DNA of 64,000 nucleotides from Achromobacter xylosoxidans (GTDB lineage Bacteria > Pseudomonadota > Gammaproteobacteria > Burkholderiales > Burkholderiaceae_B). Below the pieces are notes generated by a model. That model saw only the letters and a program-made list of their open reading frames with translations. It made no database searches and had not been told where the DNA came from. Both the position numbers and the translations under genes were made by a program. The stretch spans positions 5,394,001-5,458,000 of the forward strand of contig NZ_LN831029.1 in NCBI RefSeq assembly GCF_001457475.1, given 5' to 3'. Shown piece after piece: positions 42,093-53,370 of this stretch; positions within the stretch are counted from its first letter, which is position 1; every line of letters begins with the position of its first letter.

Positions 42093-43118
<1,026 letters not shown>

Positions 43119-45155
43119 TTACAGAACTTGCTTGACGGTCTCGGCCACCTTGTCGGCGGTCAGCCCGAAGAACTTGAACAGCGCGCCCGCGGGGGCCGAT
43201 TCGCCGTAGCGGTCGATGCCGACCACGGCGCCTTCCAGGCCCACGTACTTGTGCCAGAAAGCGGTCACGCCGGCCTCGACGGCCACGCGCGGCAGGCCCT
43301 TGGGCAGCACCGATTGCTTCCAGGCGGCGTCCTGCTTGTCGAACACGTCGGTGCTCGGCATGGACACCACGCGCACCGCGATGCCTTCCTTGGCCAGCTG
43401 GGCTTGCGCGTCCAGGGCGATGGCGACTTCGGAACCGGTGGCGATGATGACGGCGCGGGCGCCATCGGCGTCGCGCAGCACGTAGCCGCCGCGGGCGATG
43501 GCGTCCACGGTGGCGGCATCGCGTTGCACGAACGGCAGGTTCTGGCGCGACAGCAACAGGGCCGTCGGGCCGCCGTCATGCACGTCCATGCCGATGCTGG
43601 CAGGACGCGTCACGGCGGCGTTCCAGGCCACGGCGGTCTCGGCCGTGTCGCACGGGCGCCAGAGCGACAGGTTGGGAATCAGGCGCAGGCTGGCGGCGTG
43701 CTCGATCGACTGGTGGGTCGGGCCGTCTTCGCCCAGGCCGATGGAGTCGTGCGTGAACACGTGCACCACGCGCTGCTTCATCAGCGCGGCCATGCGGATG
43801 GCGTTGCGCGAATAATCGGAGAACGTCAGGAAGGTGCCGCCGAACGGCAGGTAGCCGCCGTGCAGGGCCACGCCGTTCATGATGGCGGCCATGCCGAATT
43901 CGCGCACGCCGTAGTTGATGTGGCGGCCGAACTGGATGCCCTTGTCGCCGGCGCGCACGGCGCCCACGCCCTTCCAGTCGGTGAAGTTCGAGCCGGTCAG
44001 GTCGGCCGAGCCGCCCAGCATTTCGGGCAGCGCGGCGGCCAGCGCCGTGATCGCGAACTGCGAAGCCTTGCGGGTGGCGACGGTTTCGGCCTTTTCCAGC
44101 GTGGCGTTCAGGAACGCCTTGAATTGGTCGGCGTAGCCGGCCGGCAATTCGCCCTTCATGCGGCGCGTGAACTCGGCGGCCTCGGCCGGGAATTCGGCGG
44201 CGTAGGCGTCGAACGCCGATTGCCATTCGGCCTGCGCGGCGGCGCCGGCCTTGCGGCCGTCCCAGCCGTCGTAGACGTCCTGCGGGATCTGGAACGGCTC
44301 GGCCGACCAGCCCAGCGCGGCGCGGGTGGCGGCGATCTCGTCCTTGCCCAGCGGCGCGCCGTGCACGTTGTGGGTGCCGGCCATGTTGGGCGAACCCTTG
44401 CCGATGACGGTGCGGCAGACGATCAGCGTGGGCTTTTCCGATTGCGCGCGGGCGGCCTTGATGGCGGCGTCCACGGCGGCGGCGTCGTGGCCGTCGATGC
44501 CGCGGATGACGTTCCAGCCGTAGCCCTCGAAGCGCTTGGCGGTGTCGTCGGCGAACCAGTGCTCGACGTGGCCGTCGATCGAGATGCCGTTGTCGTCATA
44601 CAGCACCACCAGCTTGGACAGCTTGAGCGTGCCGGCCAGCGAGCACACTTCGTGCGAGATGCCTTCCATCAGGCAGCCGTCGCCGGTGAAGGCGTAGGTG
44701 TGGTGGTCGACGATGGTGTGGCCGGGCTTGTTGAACTCGGCGGCCAGCAGCGCTTCGGCCAGCGCCATGCCGACGGCGTTGCCCAGGCCCTGGCCCAGCG
44801 GGCCGGTGGTGGTTTCCACGCCCGGGGTGATGCCCACTTCGGGGTGGCCCGGCGTCTTGGAATGCAGCTGGCGGAAGTTCTTCAGTTCTTCGATCGGCAG
44901 GTCATAGCCGGTCAGGTGCAGCAGCGCGTAGATCAGCATCGAGCCGTGGCCGTTGGACAGCACGAAGCGGTCGCGGTTGGCCCAGGCGGGATCCTTGGGG
45001 TTGTGGCGCAGGTTGCCGATCCAGAGGGCCTGGGCGATTTCCGCCATGCCCATGGGAGCGCCCGGGTGCCCGGAGTTCGCTTGTTGCACGGCATCCATCG
45101 CGAGGGCGCGGATGGCATCCGCCAAGGCAAGTTTAGGGGCGGTCGGATTGCTCAT
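43119..45155 (-). CDS. tkt: Transketolase
   Basis: A 678-residue thiamine-diphosphate enzyme of the pentose-phosphate and Calvin cycles. The ThDP motif begins '[18 protein letters not shown]' near residue 158. Other family text includes '[21 protein letters not shown]', '[23 protein letters not shown]' and '[20 protein letters not shown]'. It is the first gene of the tkt-gap-pgk operon. Confidence 0.97.
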   Translation of the reverse strand: MSNPTAPKLALADAIRALAMDAVQQANSGHPGAPMGMAEIAQALWIGNLRHNPKDPAWANRDRFVLSNGHGSMLIYALLHLTGYDLPIEELKNFRQLHSKTPGHPEVGITPGVETTTGPLGQGLGNAVGMALAEALLAAEFNKPGHTIVDHHTYAFTGDGCLMEGISHEVCSLAGTLKLSKLVVLYDDNGISIDGHVEHWFADDTAKRFEGYGWNVIRGIDGHDAAAVDAAIKAARAQSEKPTLIVCRTVIGKGSPNMAGTHNVHGAPLGKDEIAATRAALGWSAEPFQIPQDVYDGWDGRKAGAAAQAEWQSAFDAYAAEFPAEAAEFTRRMKGELPAGYADQFKAFLNATLEKAETVATRKASQFAITALAAALPEMLGGSADLTGSNFTDWKGVGAVRAGDKGIQFGRHINYGVREFGMAAIMNGVALHGGYLPFGGTFLTFSDYSRNAIRMAALMKQRVVHVFTHDSIGLGEDGPTHQSIEHAASLRLIPNLSLWRPCDTAETAVAWNAAVTRPASIGMDVHDGGPTALLLSRQNLPFVQRDAATVDAIARGGYVLRDADGARAVIIATGSEVAIALDAQAQLAKEGIAVRVVSMPSTDVFDKQDAAWKQSVLPKGLPRVAVEAGVTAFWHKYVGLEGAVVGIDRYGESAPAGALFKFFGLTADKVAETVKQVL

Positions 45156-45414
45156 TCGGAAGGCTCTTTGAGGCTGGCGCGCCCACGCAGGAAATGGGGG
45201 CCAGTTGAGTAGGTTGCGAAGCAGACGATTTTAACACCTGGGGATGACCCGGCCGGCGGCTGGCGGCGGGGTCCGCCAGATGGACGATACCCCCTGGGGA
45301 AAACGCGGTCCCCCGGGGCGGAAACCGCAATGGCATGGCGTAGTTCCCACAATTGCGGCGGGCCGGTCCGAGATTCATGATGGACCGGCATCCCCCCTTG
45401 CTGGATTCCGTATC

Positions 45415-45915
45415 ATGATTGCCATGTTGAGCTTCACCATTCCCGCCGCCGGCATCCTGGCCCTGCGCAACGCGCTCGGCGAGGAACGCGCCATCGCGGT
45501 GGCGCAGGCGCTGGAACACGCCCGCCTGCAGGGCGAGGCCGACCTGCTCAAGCGCTCGCAGGACGAAGCGCGCGCCGAACTCCAGGCCTATGCCCTGTCA
45601 CGCGTCGACTTCGCCCGCGAACGCGCCGAGCTCGAACGCGACATCGCCAAGCGCGCCGCCCAGGAACAATTCGACAGACTCGTCGAAATCGTCGCGCAAT
45701 TGCCCACCCGCGAGGAACTCAAGCAATTGCCCACCCGCGAAGAACTCAAGCGTTTCGCCACCCACGAAGACCTGGCCGAGGTACGCCACGACCTCCTGCG
45801 GCTGGACAAGAAAATGACCGTGGGCTTCCTGACCCTGCTGACGCTGCAACTGGCGTCCAGCGCTCCCACCCTGATCGACTGGGGCATCAAGATGGTAGGC
45901 TACGCGCTCAGGTGA
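45415..45915 (+). CDS. DUF1640-like coiled-coil protein with C-terminal membrane segment
   Basis: A 166-residue protein with a long heptad-rich helix (about 35-125) and a C-terminal hydrophobic stretch ('VGFLTLLTLQLASSAPTLIDWGI'). The sequence QLPTREELK occurs twice in tandem near residue 95, encoded by repeats beginning CAATTGCCCACCCGCGA. The shape resembles DUF1640/CCDC90 proteins. A start at 45415 or 45424 is possible; GGA at 45403 slightly favours 45415. Function unknown. Confidence 0.7.
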   Translation: MIAMLSFTIPAAGILALRNALGEERAIAVAQALEHARLQGEADLLKRSQDEARAELQAYALSRVDFARERAELERDIAKRAAQEQFDRLVEIVAQLPTREELKQLPTREELKRFATHEDLAEVRHDLLRLDKKMTVGFLTLLTLQLASSAPTLIDWGIKMVGYALR

Positions 45916-46019
45916 CCGGGCGACGAGCCAGGCCCCTGAGTCGCCGGGCCGCTGCCCGTGCCGCGCCCCGGGTCTGCGCCCGGCCCCACGTCCGCTTTCC
46001 GTCCGCCACCGCGTTACCC

Positions 46020-46751
46020 ATGTCCGCTCCCCGCTTCTTCTGCGACGCTCCCCTTTCCGCCGGCGCCCGCATCGCCCTGCCGGAGGCCCTGGCTCACCAC
46101 GCCATCCGCGTGCTGCGGCTGCGCGCGGGGGAACCCATGGTGCTGTTCAACGGCCAGGGCGGCGAATATCCAGCGGTGCTGGAAATCGAGGGCAAGACCG
46201 GCTTCGCCCAGCTGGGCGCGTTCGATCCGCGCGAAGCCGAGCTGGCCGGCCGCATCACCCTGGTACAGGGCCTGCCCGCCGGCGACAAGATGGACTGGGT
46301 GGTGGAAAAAGCCGTGGAGCTGGGCGCCGCCCATGTCTGTCCCATCGCCGCGCAGCGCAGCGTGCTGCAACTGGCCGGCCCGCGGCTGGAAAAGCGGGTG
46401 GCCCACTGGCAGCGCATCGCGCAGTCGGCCGCCGAACAGTGCGGCCGCAATCGCCTCATGGCGGTCGAGGCGCCCATGGCCCTGGCCGACTGGCTGGCGC
46501 GGCCCGCCGATGGCCTGCGCCTGCTGTGCCACCCGCAGGCCGATACCGACCTGGCCGGCCTGCTCGGCGCCACGCCCGGCCTGGCTTCACTGACGCTGCT
46601 GGTCGGCCCCGAGGGCGGCTGGTCGGACCAGGAATTGGCCCTGGCGCGCGAGGCCGGCGTGCAGGCCGTCAGGTTCGGCCCGCGCGTGCTGCGCACGGAA
46701 ACGGCTGGCCTGGCCTTGATCTCAGCCGCCGGGGCGCTGCTGGGCTGGTAA
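46020..46751 (+). CDS. rsmE: 16S rRNA m3U1498 methyltransferase RsmE
   Basis: A 243-residue SPOUT methyltransferase. The knotted C-terminal text 'TLLVGPEGGWSDQELALAREAGVQAVRFGPRVLRTETAGLALISAAGALLGW' is diagnostic, as is 'KMDWVVEKAVELGAAHVCPI'. ATG 46020 is the canonical start; the extension to 45912 is arginine-rich. It is the only gene of its kind here, between the coiled-coil protein and the barstar gene. Confidence 0.95.
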   Translation: MSAPRFFCDAPLSAGARIALPEALAHHAIRVLRLRAGEPMVLFNGQGGEYPAVLEIEGKTGFAQLGAFDPREAELAGRITLVQGLPAGDKMDWVVEKAVELGAAHVCPIAAQRSVLQLAGPRLEKRVAHWQRIAQSAAEQCGRNRLMAVEAPMALADWLARPADGLRLLCHPQADTDLAGLLGATPGLASLTLLVGPEGGWSDQELALAREAGVQAVRFGPRVLRTETAGLALISAAGALLGW

Positions 46752-46778
46752 CGGCGCGAATGCCGCCCGCCAGGACCT

Positions 46779-47246
46779 TCAGTCGTTCTCGCCGTAGGGC
46801 GCGGCGGCCACGCCGGGCTCGGGGTCCGGGTGCTTGCCCGCGTGCTCCACCACATACGCAAAGGTGCGACCATTTTCGTGGGCGAACTCCGCGGCGTCGG
46901 CGCACACCGACTCGATGCGGGCGGCGTCTTCCTCCAGCGCCGGGTCGCCGGAATGCAGCTTGTACAGCCACAGCACCACGCCGGTCTTGTGATCCAGCAC
47001 GGTGTCGCACAGGCAGTCGTAGAGCGCGTCGAGGTTGCCGCCGAAATACTCGGGGAAATCGACCGCCTTGACGATGGCGCGCAGCACCGCGGAACGGCTG
47101 CGGGCCGGGTCGCAATTGGCCACGAACAGTGCCAGGCCGAGCTCGTGCGCGGCGTCGACCACGGCCTTTTTGTCCAGCCCGTCATGGGCCAGCGCTCCAC
47201 CTCGCTTCAACTGCTTGTGCAGGGTAGATTGGGCATTGCGCGTCAT
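46779..47246 (-). CDS. Barstar-family protein
   Basis: A 155-residue member of the barstar (barnase inhibitor) family. The core reads 'FPEYFGGNLDALYDCLCD', matching barstar's recognition loop and helix. There is no barnase or other RNase gene nearby. The start overlaps the patatin stop by ATGA, so translation is coupled. It may inhibit a ribonuclease encoded elsewhere, or have another role. Confidence 0.8.
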   Translation of the reverse strand: MTRNAQSTLHKQLKRGGALAHDGLDKKAVVDAAHELGLALFVANCDPARSRSAVLRAIVKAVDFPEYFGGNLDALYDCLCDTVLDHKTGVVLWLYKLHSGDPALEEDAARIESVCADAAEFAHENGRTFAYVVEHAGKHPDPEPGVAAAPYGEND

Positions 47247-48478
47247 GCCTGTGCCTCCTTGAAAAAGGCGATCACTTCATCGTTACGCTGCATCGTATCG
47301 GCATAACCCAGTTCGATCAATCGCTTGGTGTAGCTGGACTCGAACAACAGGTAGGACATCAGCGCACCGCCCCCGGGACGGCCTGGGTCGGACGATACAC
47401 CGAGTACGCGGAAAAGGGCACGGGCCTGCGCCGGCATGTCGCCCAGGTGCTCCAGCGCCAGCGAATCCAGCGAGCGGCTCGGGGTGATGGTCAGCACCTG
47501 GATGCGGCGCACGGTGACCGGCTCGCCCCCATCGCGTGGAACGGCCTGGTCGACCAGGTAGTTCATCCGCTCCAGGCGCTCGACGTCCATCGACAGGCCG
47601 TCCAGGAAAATGCTGGACAGGGCATGCCCGCCCACCTGGGCCAGGGAGGGATACGGCGGGGAATCCTCGCGGTGTTCAGGATGGGTGTCGTCGCGAAAGC
47701 CGGTGCCGATCACCAGCACCCGGTGCGCGCCCAGGTGGATGGCGGGGCTGATCGGCGCCAGCTGCCGCATGGAACCGTCGCCGCACCACTCGCCCTTGCC
47801 GTGCACCTTGATCTGCCGGGCCGGGAAGACGAAGGGAATGGCGGACGACGCCATCAGGTGATCGACCGTGATCGGCGTCGGGATGGCCAGCCGCAGGTAG
47901 CGGTGCCAGGGCTCGATCGGCGTGTGCGCCTGGTAGAAGGTCAGGTGCTCGCCGCTGGTGTAGCCCGAGGCCGTGATCGCCAGCGCCGACAGGGCGCCGC
48001 TTTCCAGGCTGGACTGCAGGTGGTCGAAATCCAGTACCCGCGCCAGCAGCGCCTGCATCGGGCTGTTGTCCAGCAGCGACTGCGGCCGCTTGCGCGTCAG
48101 GCCGGAGTACATCCACCCCAGCGACAGCAGCCCCAGCCAGCGCACGCCCGTGCGGATCAGGCCGGGCGCGTCGGCCCGGTAGATCATGTCGGTGTTGAGC
48201 GACGACCACAGGCGCCGGATGCGCCGTACGCCCAGGTGGGGGCGCTCGGCCCGGCAGGCCAGCGCGGCGGCGTTGATGGCGCCGGCGGACGTGCCGCAGA
48301 TGATGTCGAAGGGATTCTTGAAACGCGAATGCCAGTCGGGGTCCAGCAGCTCCATGATGGCGCTGAGCACGCCCACCTGATAGGCGGCGCGGGCGCCGCC
48401 GCCTGTCAGGACCAGGCCGGTCGGCGTGCGCGGGCACGCCGGACCGCCATTGGTGACTTCAACGCGGGGTATTGGCAT
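47243..48478 (-). CDS. Patatin-like phospholipase
   Basis: A 411-residue lipase-type hydrolase. The oxyanion loop 'GGGARAAYQVG' (26-36), the nucleophile 'GTSAG' with Ser64 and the catalytic Asp in 'DGSMR' (Asp234) are intact, so it should be active. No signal peptide is seen, so it is cytoplasmic or exported by another route. The start at 48478 overlaps the maeB end by 20 bp, and its stop overlaps the barstar start by 4 bp, so the three genes are read as one chain. Confidence 0.9.
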   Translation of the reverse strand: MPIPRVEVTNGGPACPRTPTGLVLTGGGARAAYQVGVLSAIMELLDPDWHSRFKNPFDIICGTSAGAINAAALACRAERPHLGVRRIRRLWSSLNTDMIYRADAPGLIRTGVRWLGLLSLGWMYSGLTRKRPQSLLDNSPMQALLARVLDFDHLQSSLESGALSALAITASGYTSGEHLTFYQAHTPIEPWHRYLRLAIPTPITVDHLMASSAIPFVFPARQIKVHGKGEWCGDGSMRQLAPISPAIHLGAHRVLVIGTGFRDDTHPEHREDSPPYPSLAQVGGHALSSIFLDGLSMDVERLERMNYLVDQAVPRDGGEPVTVRRIQVLTITPSRSLDSLALEHLGDMPAQARALFRVLGVSSDPGRPGGGALMSYLLFESSYTKRLIELGYADTMQRNDEVIAFFKEAQA

Positions 48479-50747
48479 CGACCACCGTCATCGCGGTCAT
48501 GTTGACGATGCGGCGCACGGTCGAGCTGGAAGTGAGGATGTGCACCGGCGCGTTGGCGCCCAGCAGGAACGGGCCGACCGCCACGTTGCCGCCGGCCGCC
48601 GTCTTGAGCAGGTTGTAGGCGATGTTGCCGGCGTCCACGTTCGGGCACACCAGCAGGTTGGCCTCGCCCTTGAGCGTGGAGGACGGCAGGATCCGCAGGC
48701 GCAGCGCTTCATCCAGCGCGCAGTCGCCGTGCATTTCGCCGTCGATCTCCAGTTCCGGCTCGGCTTGGCGCACCAGTTCCAGCGCGCGGCGCATCTTGGC
48801 GCCCGAAGCCGAGCTGCCCGAACCGAAGTTCGAGCGCGACAGCAGCGCCACCTTCGGCGCCAGGAACATGCGCTGCATTTCCTTGGCCGCGGCGATGGTG
48901 AACTCGGCGATCTGCTCGGCCGTCGGTTCGTCGTTGACGTGCGTGTCCACCAGCACCACCGTGCGCTCGTTGAGCAGCAGGATGTTCATGGCGGCGTAGA
49001 CGTTGCGGCCCGGCCGGCGGCCGATCACTTCGTCGATGAAGCGCAGGTGGTCGTGATACGCGCCGACCGAACCGCAGACCATGCCGTCGGCATCGCCCAG
49101 GTGCACCATCATCGCGCCGATCAGCGTCATGCGGCGGCGCATTTCCACGCGCGCCATCTCCTTGGTGATGCCGCGGCGGCACATGCGTTCCCAGTACGTG
49201 GTCCAGTACTGGTGGAAGCGTTCGTCGTATTCGGGGTTGGTGACTTCGACGTCCTCGCCCAGGCGCAGGCGCAGGCCGAGTTTCTCGATGCGGGTCAACA
49301 GCACCGAGGGACGGCCCACCAGGATGGGACGGGCCAGGCCTTCGTCCACCACTACCTGCACCGCGCGCAGCACGCGCTCGTCCTCGCCTTCGGCGAACAC
49401 GATGCGGGCCGGGCCGCCTTCGCGCACGATGCGCTTGGCGGCCGAGAACAGCGGCTTCATGAAGGCGCCGGAGTGGTACACGAACTGCTGCAGCTGCTCT
49501 TCGTAGGCTTCCAGGTCTGGCAGCGGACGCGTGGCCACGCCGCCTTCCATGGCGGCCTTGGCCACCGCCGGCGCGATGCGCACGATCAGGCGCGGATCGA
49601 ACGGCTTGGGAATCAGGTATTCGGGGCCGAACGAGATATCGAACGTGCCGTAGGCGGCGGCCACCACCTCGTTCTGCTCTTCCTCGGCCAGCTCGGCGAT
49701 GGCGTACACCGCCGCCTTTTCCATTTCACGGGTGATGGTGGTGGCGCCCACGTCCAGCGCCCCGCGGAAGATGTACGGGAAGCACAGCACGTTGTTGACC
49801 TGGTTCGGGTAGTCCGAACGGCCCGTTGCCATCACCACGTCGTCGCGCACGGAATGGGCGAGTTCGGGCAGGATCTCGGGCGTGGGATTGGCCAGCGCCA
49901 GGATCAGCGGGCGCGGGCCCATGGCCGCGACCATCTCCGGCTTGAGCACGCCGCCGGCCGACAGGCCCAGGAACACGTCCGCGCCCTCGATCACCTCGGC
50001 CAGCTTGCGGGCGTCGGTCTTCTGCGCGAAACGCGCCTTGTCCGGGTCCATCAGCGTGGTGCGGCCTTCGTAGACCACGCCTTCGATGTCGGTGACCCAG
50101 ATGTTCTCCAGCGGCAGCCCCAGGTCCACCATCAGGTCCAGGCAGGCCAGCGCGGCCGCGCCGGCGCCCGACGTCACCACCTTGACCTTGTCGATGTCCT
50201 TGCCCACGACCTTCAGGCCGTTGATGAAGGCCGCCGACACACAGATCGCGGTGCCGTGCTGGTCGTCGTGGAAGACGGGGATCTTCATGCGCTCGCGCAG
50301 CTTGCGCTCGACGGTGAAGCATTCGGGCGCCTTGATGTCTTCCAGGTTGATGCCGCCGAAGGTGGCTTCCAGGCCGGCGATGATCTCGACCAGCTTGTCC
50401 GGGTCGGTCTCGTTGATCTCGATGTCGAACACGTCCAGCCCGGCGAACTTCTTGAACAGCACCGCCTTGCCTTCCATCACCGGCTTGGAGGCCAGCGCGC
50501 CGATGTTGCCCAGGCCCAGCACCGCGGTGCCGTTGGTGATCACGCCCACCAGGTTGCCGCGCGCGGTGTAGCGGAACACATTGGCAGGGTCCGCCACGAT
50601 TTCCTCACAGGCCGCCGCCACCCCGGGCGAGTACGCCAGGGCCAGGTCACGTTGGTTGGAGAGCTGCTTGGTCGGCGTGACGGAGATTTTGCCGGGACGG
50701 CCGTGCTCGTGGTATTCAAGGGCGGCTTTGCGGAGGTTGGCATCCAT
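48459..50747 (-). CDS. maeB: NADP-dependent malic enzyme MaeB (hybrid with Pta-like domain)
   Basis: A 762-residue hybrid enzyme. Residues 1-430 are a malic enzyme ('[16 protein letters not shown]', '[27 protein letters not shown]', '[10 protein letters not shown]'), and the C-terminal 330 residues are a phosphotransacetylase-like domain, non-catalytic but regulatory in known MaeB. It decarboxylates malate to pyruvate. The patatin gene overlaps its 3' end. Confidence 0.96.
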   Translation of the reverse strand: MDANLRKAALEYHEHGRPGKISVTPTKQLSNQRDLALAYSPGVAAACEEIVADPANVFRYTARGNLVGVITNGTAVLGLGNIGALASKPVMEGKAVLFKKFAGLDVFDIEINETDPDKLVEIIAGLEATFGGINLEDIKAPECFTVERKLRERMKIPVFHDDQHGTAICVSAAFINGLKVVGKDIDKVKVVTSGAGAAALACLDLMVDLGLPLENIWVTDIEGVVYEGRTTLMDPDKARFAQKTDARKLAEVIEGADVFLGLSAGGVLKPEMVAAMGPRPLILALANPTPEILPELAHSVRDDVVMATGRSDYPNQVNNVLCFPYIFRGALDVGATTITREMEKAAVYAIAELAEEEQNEVVAAAYGTFDISFGPEYLIPKPFDPRLIVRIAPAVAKAAMEGGVATRPLPDLEAYEEQLQQFVYHSGAFMKPLFSAAKRIVREGGPARIVFAEGEDERVLRAVQVVVDEGLARPILVGRPSVLLTRIEKLGLRLRLGEDVEVTNPEYDERFHQYWTTYWERMCRRGITKEMARVEMRRRMTLIGAMMVHLGDADGMVCGSVGAYHDHLRFIDEVIGRRPGRNVYAAMNILLLNERTVVLVDTHVNDEPTAEQIAEFTIAAAKEMQRMFLAPKVALLSRSNFGSGSSASGAKMRRALELVRQAEPELEIDGEMHGDCALDEALRLRILPSSTLKGEANLLVCPNVDAGNIAYNLLKTAAGGNVAVGPFLLGANAPVHILTSSSTVRRIVNMTAMTVVDANTPR

Positions 50748-50887
50748 AGGGGCGGCTACTGGCTAGAGTGAGGAACACGAAAGGGGGCAATTCTATTCCG
50801 ATGGCGGGCCGGACGAAACGTTCCCGCTGGGGGCCGCCGGCGCGCACGGCCGCCATGGCCGCGGGCGCCGCCCATCTTACCCCCGGC

Positions 50888-51784
50888 TTACAAATTGTCG
50901 CCATCCGGGCGCGCCGCCAATTCGGGAAAACGCCCATACGGATCGAACAGCGCCTTGATCCGCGCGCGCAGCGCGGCGGCCTGCGGCGGCGCGGCGTCGC
51001 CCGACGCGGAATCGGCCGGCGCCGCCCCGATGGCCAGCGTCACCCCCTGCACCCAGGCCAGCGTGCCGCCGTGTCCCAGCACCAGATGCGCCAGGTTGAC
51101 GGTGGCGGGCGCCTCGGGCGCCAGCGCATCCAGGCGGTAGCGCGCGCCCCAGCGCGGCGCCGCGCGGCAGGCGCTGGCCAGTTCGCCTGCGGCCAGCTGG
51201 AACAGCGCCGGCACCAGCCGTTGCACCGTCGCCGACCGCAGCGGCTGCACGTCGTCCGTGCCAAAGGGGCCCAGGGTTTCCTCCACCCCATCGGCCAGCA
51301 GCAGGTCCACGGCCAGCACGCCCGAATCGGCGCAGCGTCCCATCGGCCAGGCCGCCGGGGCCGCCAGCCATTGCGCCAGGGTCATGCTGCCCGGCAGCCC
51401 GTCGAACTGCCGCAGGCCCGCCTGCGCCAGGGCGGCCAGCGGCACGCCCGGCTGGGCGCGCCAGCGCGGAGTCGGCCCCGCCAACCGCGCCAGCCCCGCC
51501 AGGCGGCCGGGATCGACCGCCAGCAGCGGCCCGCTCACCGGCGCGAACGGCCCCTGCGCCTCGTCCAGCGCCATCACCACGCCATACTCGGCGCACAGCG
51601 CGCGCGCCTGGGCCACGTCCGCCTCGCGCTGCGGCGCCAGCATGGCGCGCGGCCCCAGGCCCGGCGCCTCGCCCAGGTCGCGCACGGCCCCCTGGCACAA
51701 CAGCGCCAGCCGTTGCAGGAAAGTGGCCCAGGGTGTCTGGACCGGCCGTCGGCCAAGGAGGAAAGCGCGCCGCGATGGCTGCAT
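50888..51784 (-). CDS. FAD-oxidase-like protein (degenerate GlcE-type)
   Basis: A 298-residue protein. The N-terminal half has traces of the PCMH flavin domain ('GPLLAVDPGRLAGLARL', 'RWRAQPGVPLAALAQAGLRQFDGLPGSMTLAQWLA'), and the end, 'AALRARIKALFDPYGRFPEL', is typical of glycolate-oxidase-type FAD proteins such as GlcE. The usual glycine-rich FAD core is not evident, so it may have lost flavin binding. It is divergent from the aminotransferase at 51829. Function not assigned. Confidence 0.5.
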   Translation of the reverse strand: MQPSRRAFLLGRRPVQTPWATFLQRLALLCQGAVRDLGEAPGLGPRAMLAPQREADVAQARALCAEYGVVMALDEAQGPFAPVSGPLLAVDPGRLAGLARLAGPTPRWRAQPGVPLAALAQAGLRQFDGLPGSMTLAQWLAAPAAWPMGRCADSGVLAVDLLLADGVEETLGPFGTDDVQPLRSATVQRLVPALFQLAAGELASACRAAPRWGARYRLDALAPEAPATVNLAHLVLGHGGTLAWVQGVTLAIGAAPADSASGDAAPPQAAALRARIKALFDPYGRFPELAARPDGDNL

Positions 51785-51828
51785 GACTACAATCCTTTTT
51801 TCCGCTTCAAATCGCCTTCGAGATTCCG

Positions 51829-52989
51829 ATGCCCCGCCTTGCCGCCCGTACCAACGATTTCCTGACCTTCCAGGTGGTTGAACTGTTCAAGCAGGCGCAA
51901 GCGCTGCAGGCGGCGGGCAAGGACATCATCAGCCTGGGCATCGGCGAACCGGACTTTACCGCGCCGCCCCAGGTCGTGGAAGCGCTGCAGCGCGCGGCGC
52001 AGGCCGGCCACAGCGGCTACAGCGCCCCGGCCGGCCTGATGCCGCTGCGCGAAGCCATCGCCCGGTTCTACCACGAACAGTTCGGCGCCAGGATCGATCC
52101 GCGCCGCGTCATCGTCACCGCCGGCGCCTCGGGCGCCCTGACCCTGGCCTGCGCCGCCTTGGTCAACACCGGCGCCGAAGTGCTGATGCCGGACCCCTCC
52201 TACCCCGCCAACAGCAACTTCGTGCTCGCGGCCGGCGGCCGGCCGCGCCTGATCCCCAGCTCGGCCGACAAGCGCTTCCAGCTGTCGGCGCAGGACGTCG
52301 CCGCGCACTGGACCGAGGCCACCCAGGGCGTGCTGGTGGCCTCGCCCAGCAACCCCACCGGCACCTCCATCGACCATGGCGAACTGGCCAGGCTGCTGGC
52401 CGAAGTCCGCGCCCGCGACGGCTTCGCCATCGTCGACGAGATCTACCTGGGCCTGTCGTACGAAGGCCAGCCGCGCTCCGCGCTGACGCTGGACGACGAC
52501 ATCATCGTCATCAACAGCTTCTCCAAGTATTTCCACATGACCGGCTGGCGCCTGGGCTGGATGATCGTGCCCGAGGCCATGGTGGCCGCGGTCGAGAAGA
52601 TCGCCGGCAGCCTCGCCATCTGCGCTCCCACCCTGGCGCAGCACGCCGCCCTGGCCTGCTTCACCCCCGACGCCCTGCGCACCTTCGAACACCGCCGCGA
52701 AGCCTTCAAGCAGCGCCGCGACTACCTGCTGCCCGAGTTCGAACGCCTGGGCCTGAAGGTGCCGGTCAAGCCCGATGGCGCCTTCTACATCTACGCCGAC
52801 ATCAGCGACCTGGCCAACGACAGCGCCGCCTTCTCGCAACGCCTGCTGCTCGAAGCCGGCATCGCCGCCGTGCCCGGGCTGGACTTCGGCCCCGCGCACG
52901 GCCGCCACACCATGCGCTTTTCCTACGCCACCGGCCTGGACCGGCTGGAAGAAGCCGTGGCCCGCATGGGCAAGCTGCTGGGCCGCTGA
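51829..52989 (+). CDS. Class I/II pyridoxal-phosphate aminotransferase
   Basis: A 386-residue PLP enzyme of fold type I. The Schiff-base Lys lies in 'NSFSKYFHMTGWRLGW' near residue 234, with 'GIGEPDFTAPPQVVEAL' at the start, 'ASPSNPTGTSIDHGELA' and 'DEIYLGLSYEGQ' in the middle. The closest character is to aspartate/alanine/LL-DAP-type aminotransferases; the substrate is not fixed. It is divergent from the FAD-oxidase-like gene. Confidence 0.92.
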   Translation: MPRLAARTNDFLTFQVVELFKQAQALQAAGKDIISLGIGEPDFTAPPQVVEALQRAAQAGHSGYSAPAGLMPLREAIARFYHEQFGARIDPRRVIVTAGASGALTLACAALVNTGAEVLMPDPSYPANSNFVLAAGGRPRLIPSSADKRFQLSAQDVAAHWTEATQGVLVASPSNPTGTSIDHGELARLLAEVRARDGFAIVDEIYLGLSYEGQPRSALTLDDDIIVINSFSKYFHMTGWRLGWMIVPEAMVAAVEKIAGSLAICAPTLAQHAALACFTPDALRTFEHRREAFKQRRDYLLPEFERLGLKVPVKPDGAFYIYADISDLANDSAAFSQRLLLEAGIAAVPGLDFGPAHGRHTMRFSYATGLDRLEEAVARMGKLLGR

Positions 52990-53370
52990 CGCTCCGCAAG
53001 GCCGCACCGGCGCGGCCCCGCACCGGTCCGCGGCGCCCCCTGCCGAGGTCACGCCCGGCCACCGCGGGTACACTCGCCGGGCGGCTTTGCGCCGCCCTCT
53101 CCCCATCTGACGAAAAGTTAACGTTCAGATAATCCTTGCCATGCAAACTCGCCTGGCAAAGAGGCCGCCTGCCCCTTCCCCTCGCCCGTTGATTCTGGAT
53201 CGCCGGACCGGTATTTCCAATCCGTCCAGATCTTCCCGACTCAATAGCCAACCCTGTGCTGACGCGGTCTCGGGCGCCCCCCTTCCACTTATATTTTTCC
53301 GTTCATTTTTCGGCATTCCGGCCAGGCCCGGCCGCGCCGCGTGACACGGCGCCGACCCAGGAGAAATCGC
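52990..53370 (+). other. Upstream region of first adhesin gene
   Basis: A 381-bp stretch that holds the 50-bp repeat (53104-53153), a -10-like GATAAT (53128-53133) and a long leader. An ATG inside the repeat opens a 67-codon frame (53141-53344) that ends before the gene and has no recognisable protein text; I treat it as non-coding or a uORF candidate. Confidence 0.45.
53104..53153 (+). repeat. 50-bp upstream repeat, copy 1
   Basis: Identical to 54544-54593 at 49 of 50 positions (A/G difference at 53114/54554). It contains an inverted repeat based on ATCTGA/TCAGAT around AAAAGTTAACG, a GATAAT -10-like hexamer and a TGCC-ATG. It precedes the first adhesin gene by 218 bp. A shared promoter or operator is likely. 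Confidence 0.85.

Noticed and set aside
43128..45212. A 694-codon rightward frame over transketolase
   Set aside because: Antisense shadow of tkt with no recognisable motif.
48426..50771. A 781-codon rightward frame over maeB
   Set aside because: Antisense shadow; maeB on the minus strand is unmistakable.
53141..53344. A 67-codon frame starting in the adhesin upstream repeat
   Set aside because: Pro/Arg/Ser-rich with no family resemblance, and the equivalent frame is not preserved in copy 2; kept only as a uORF possibility.
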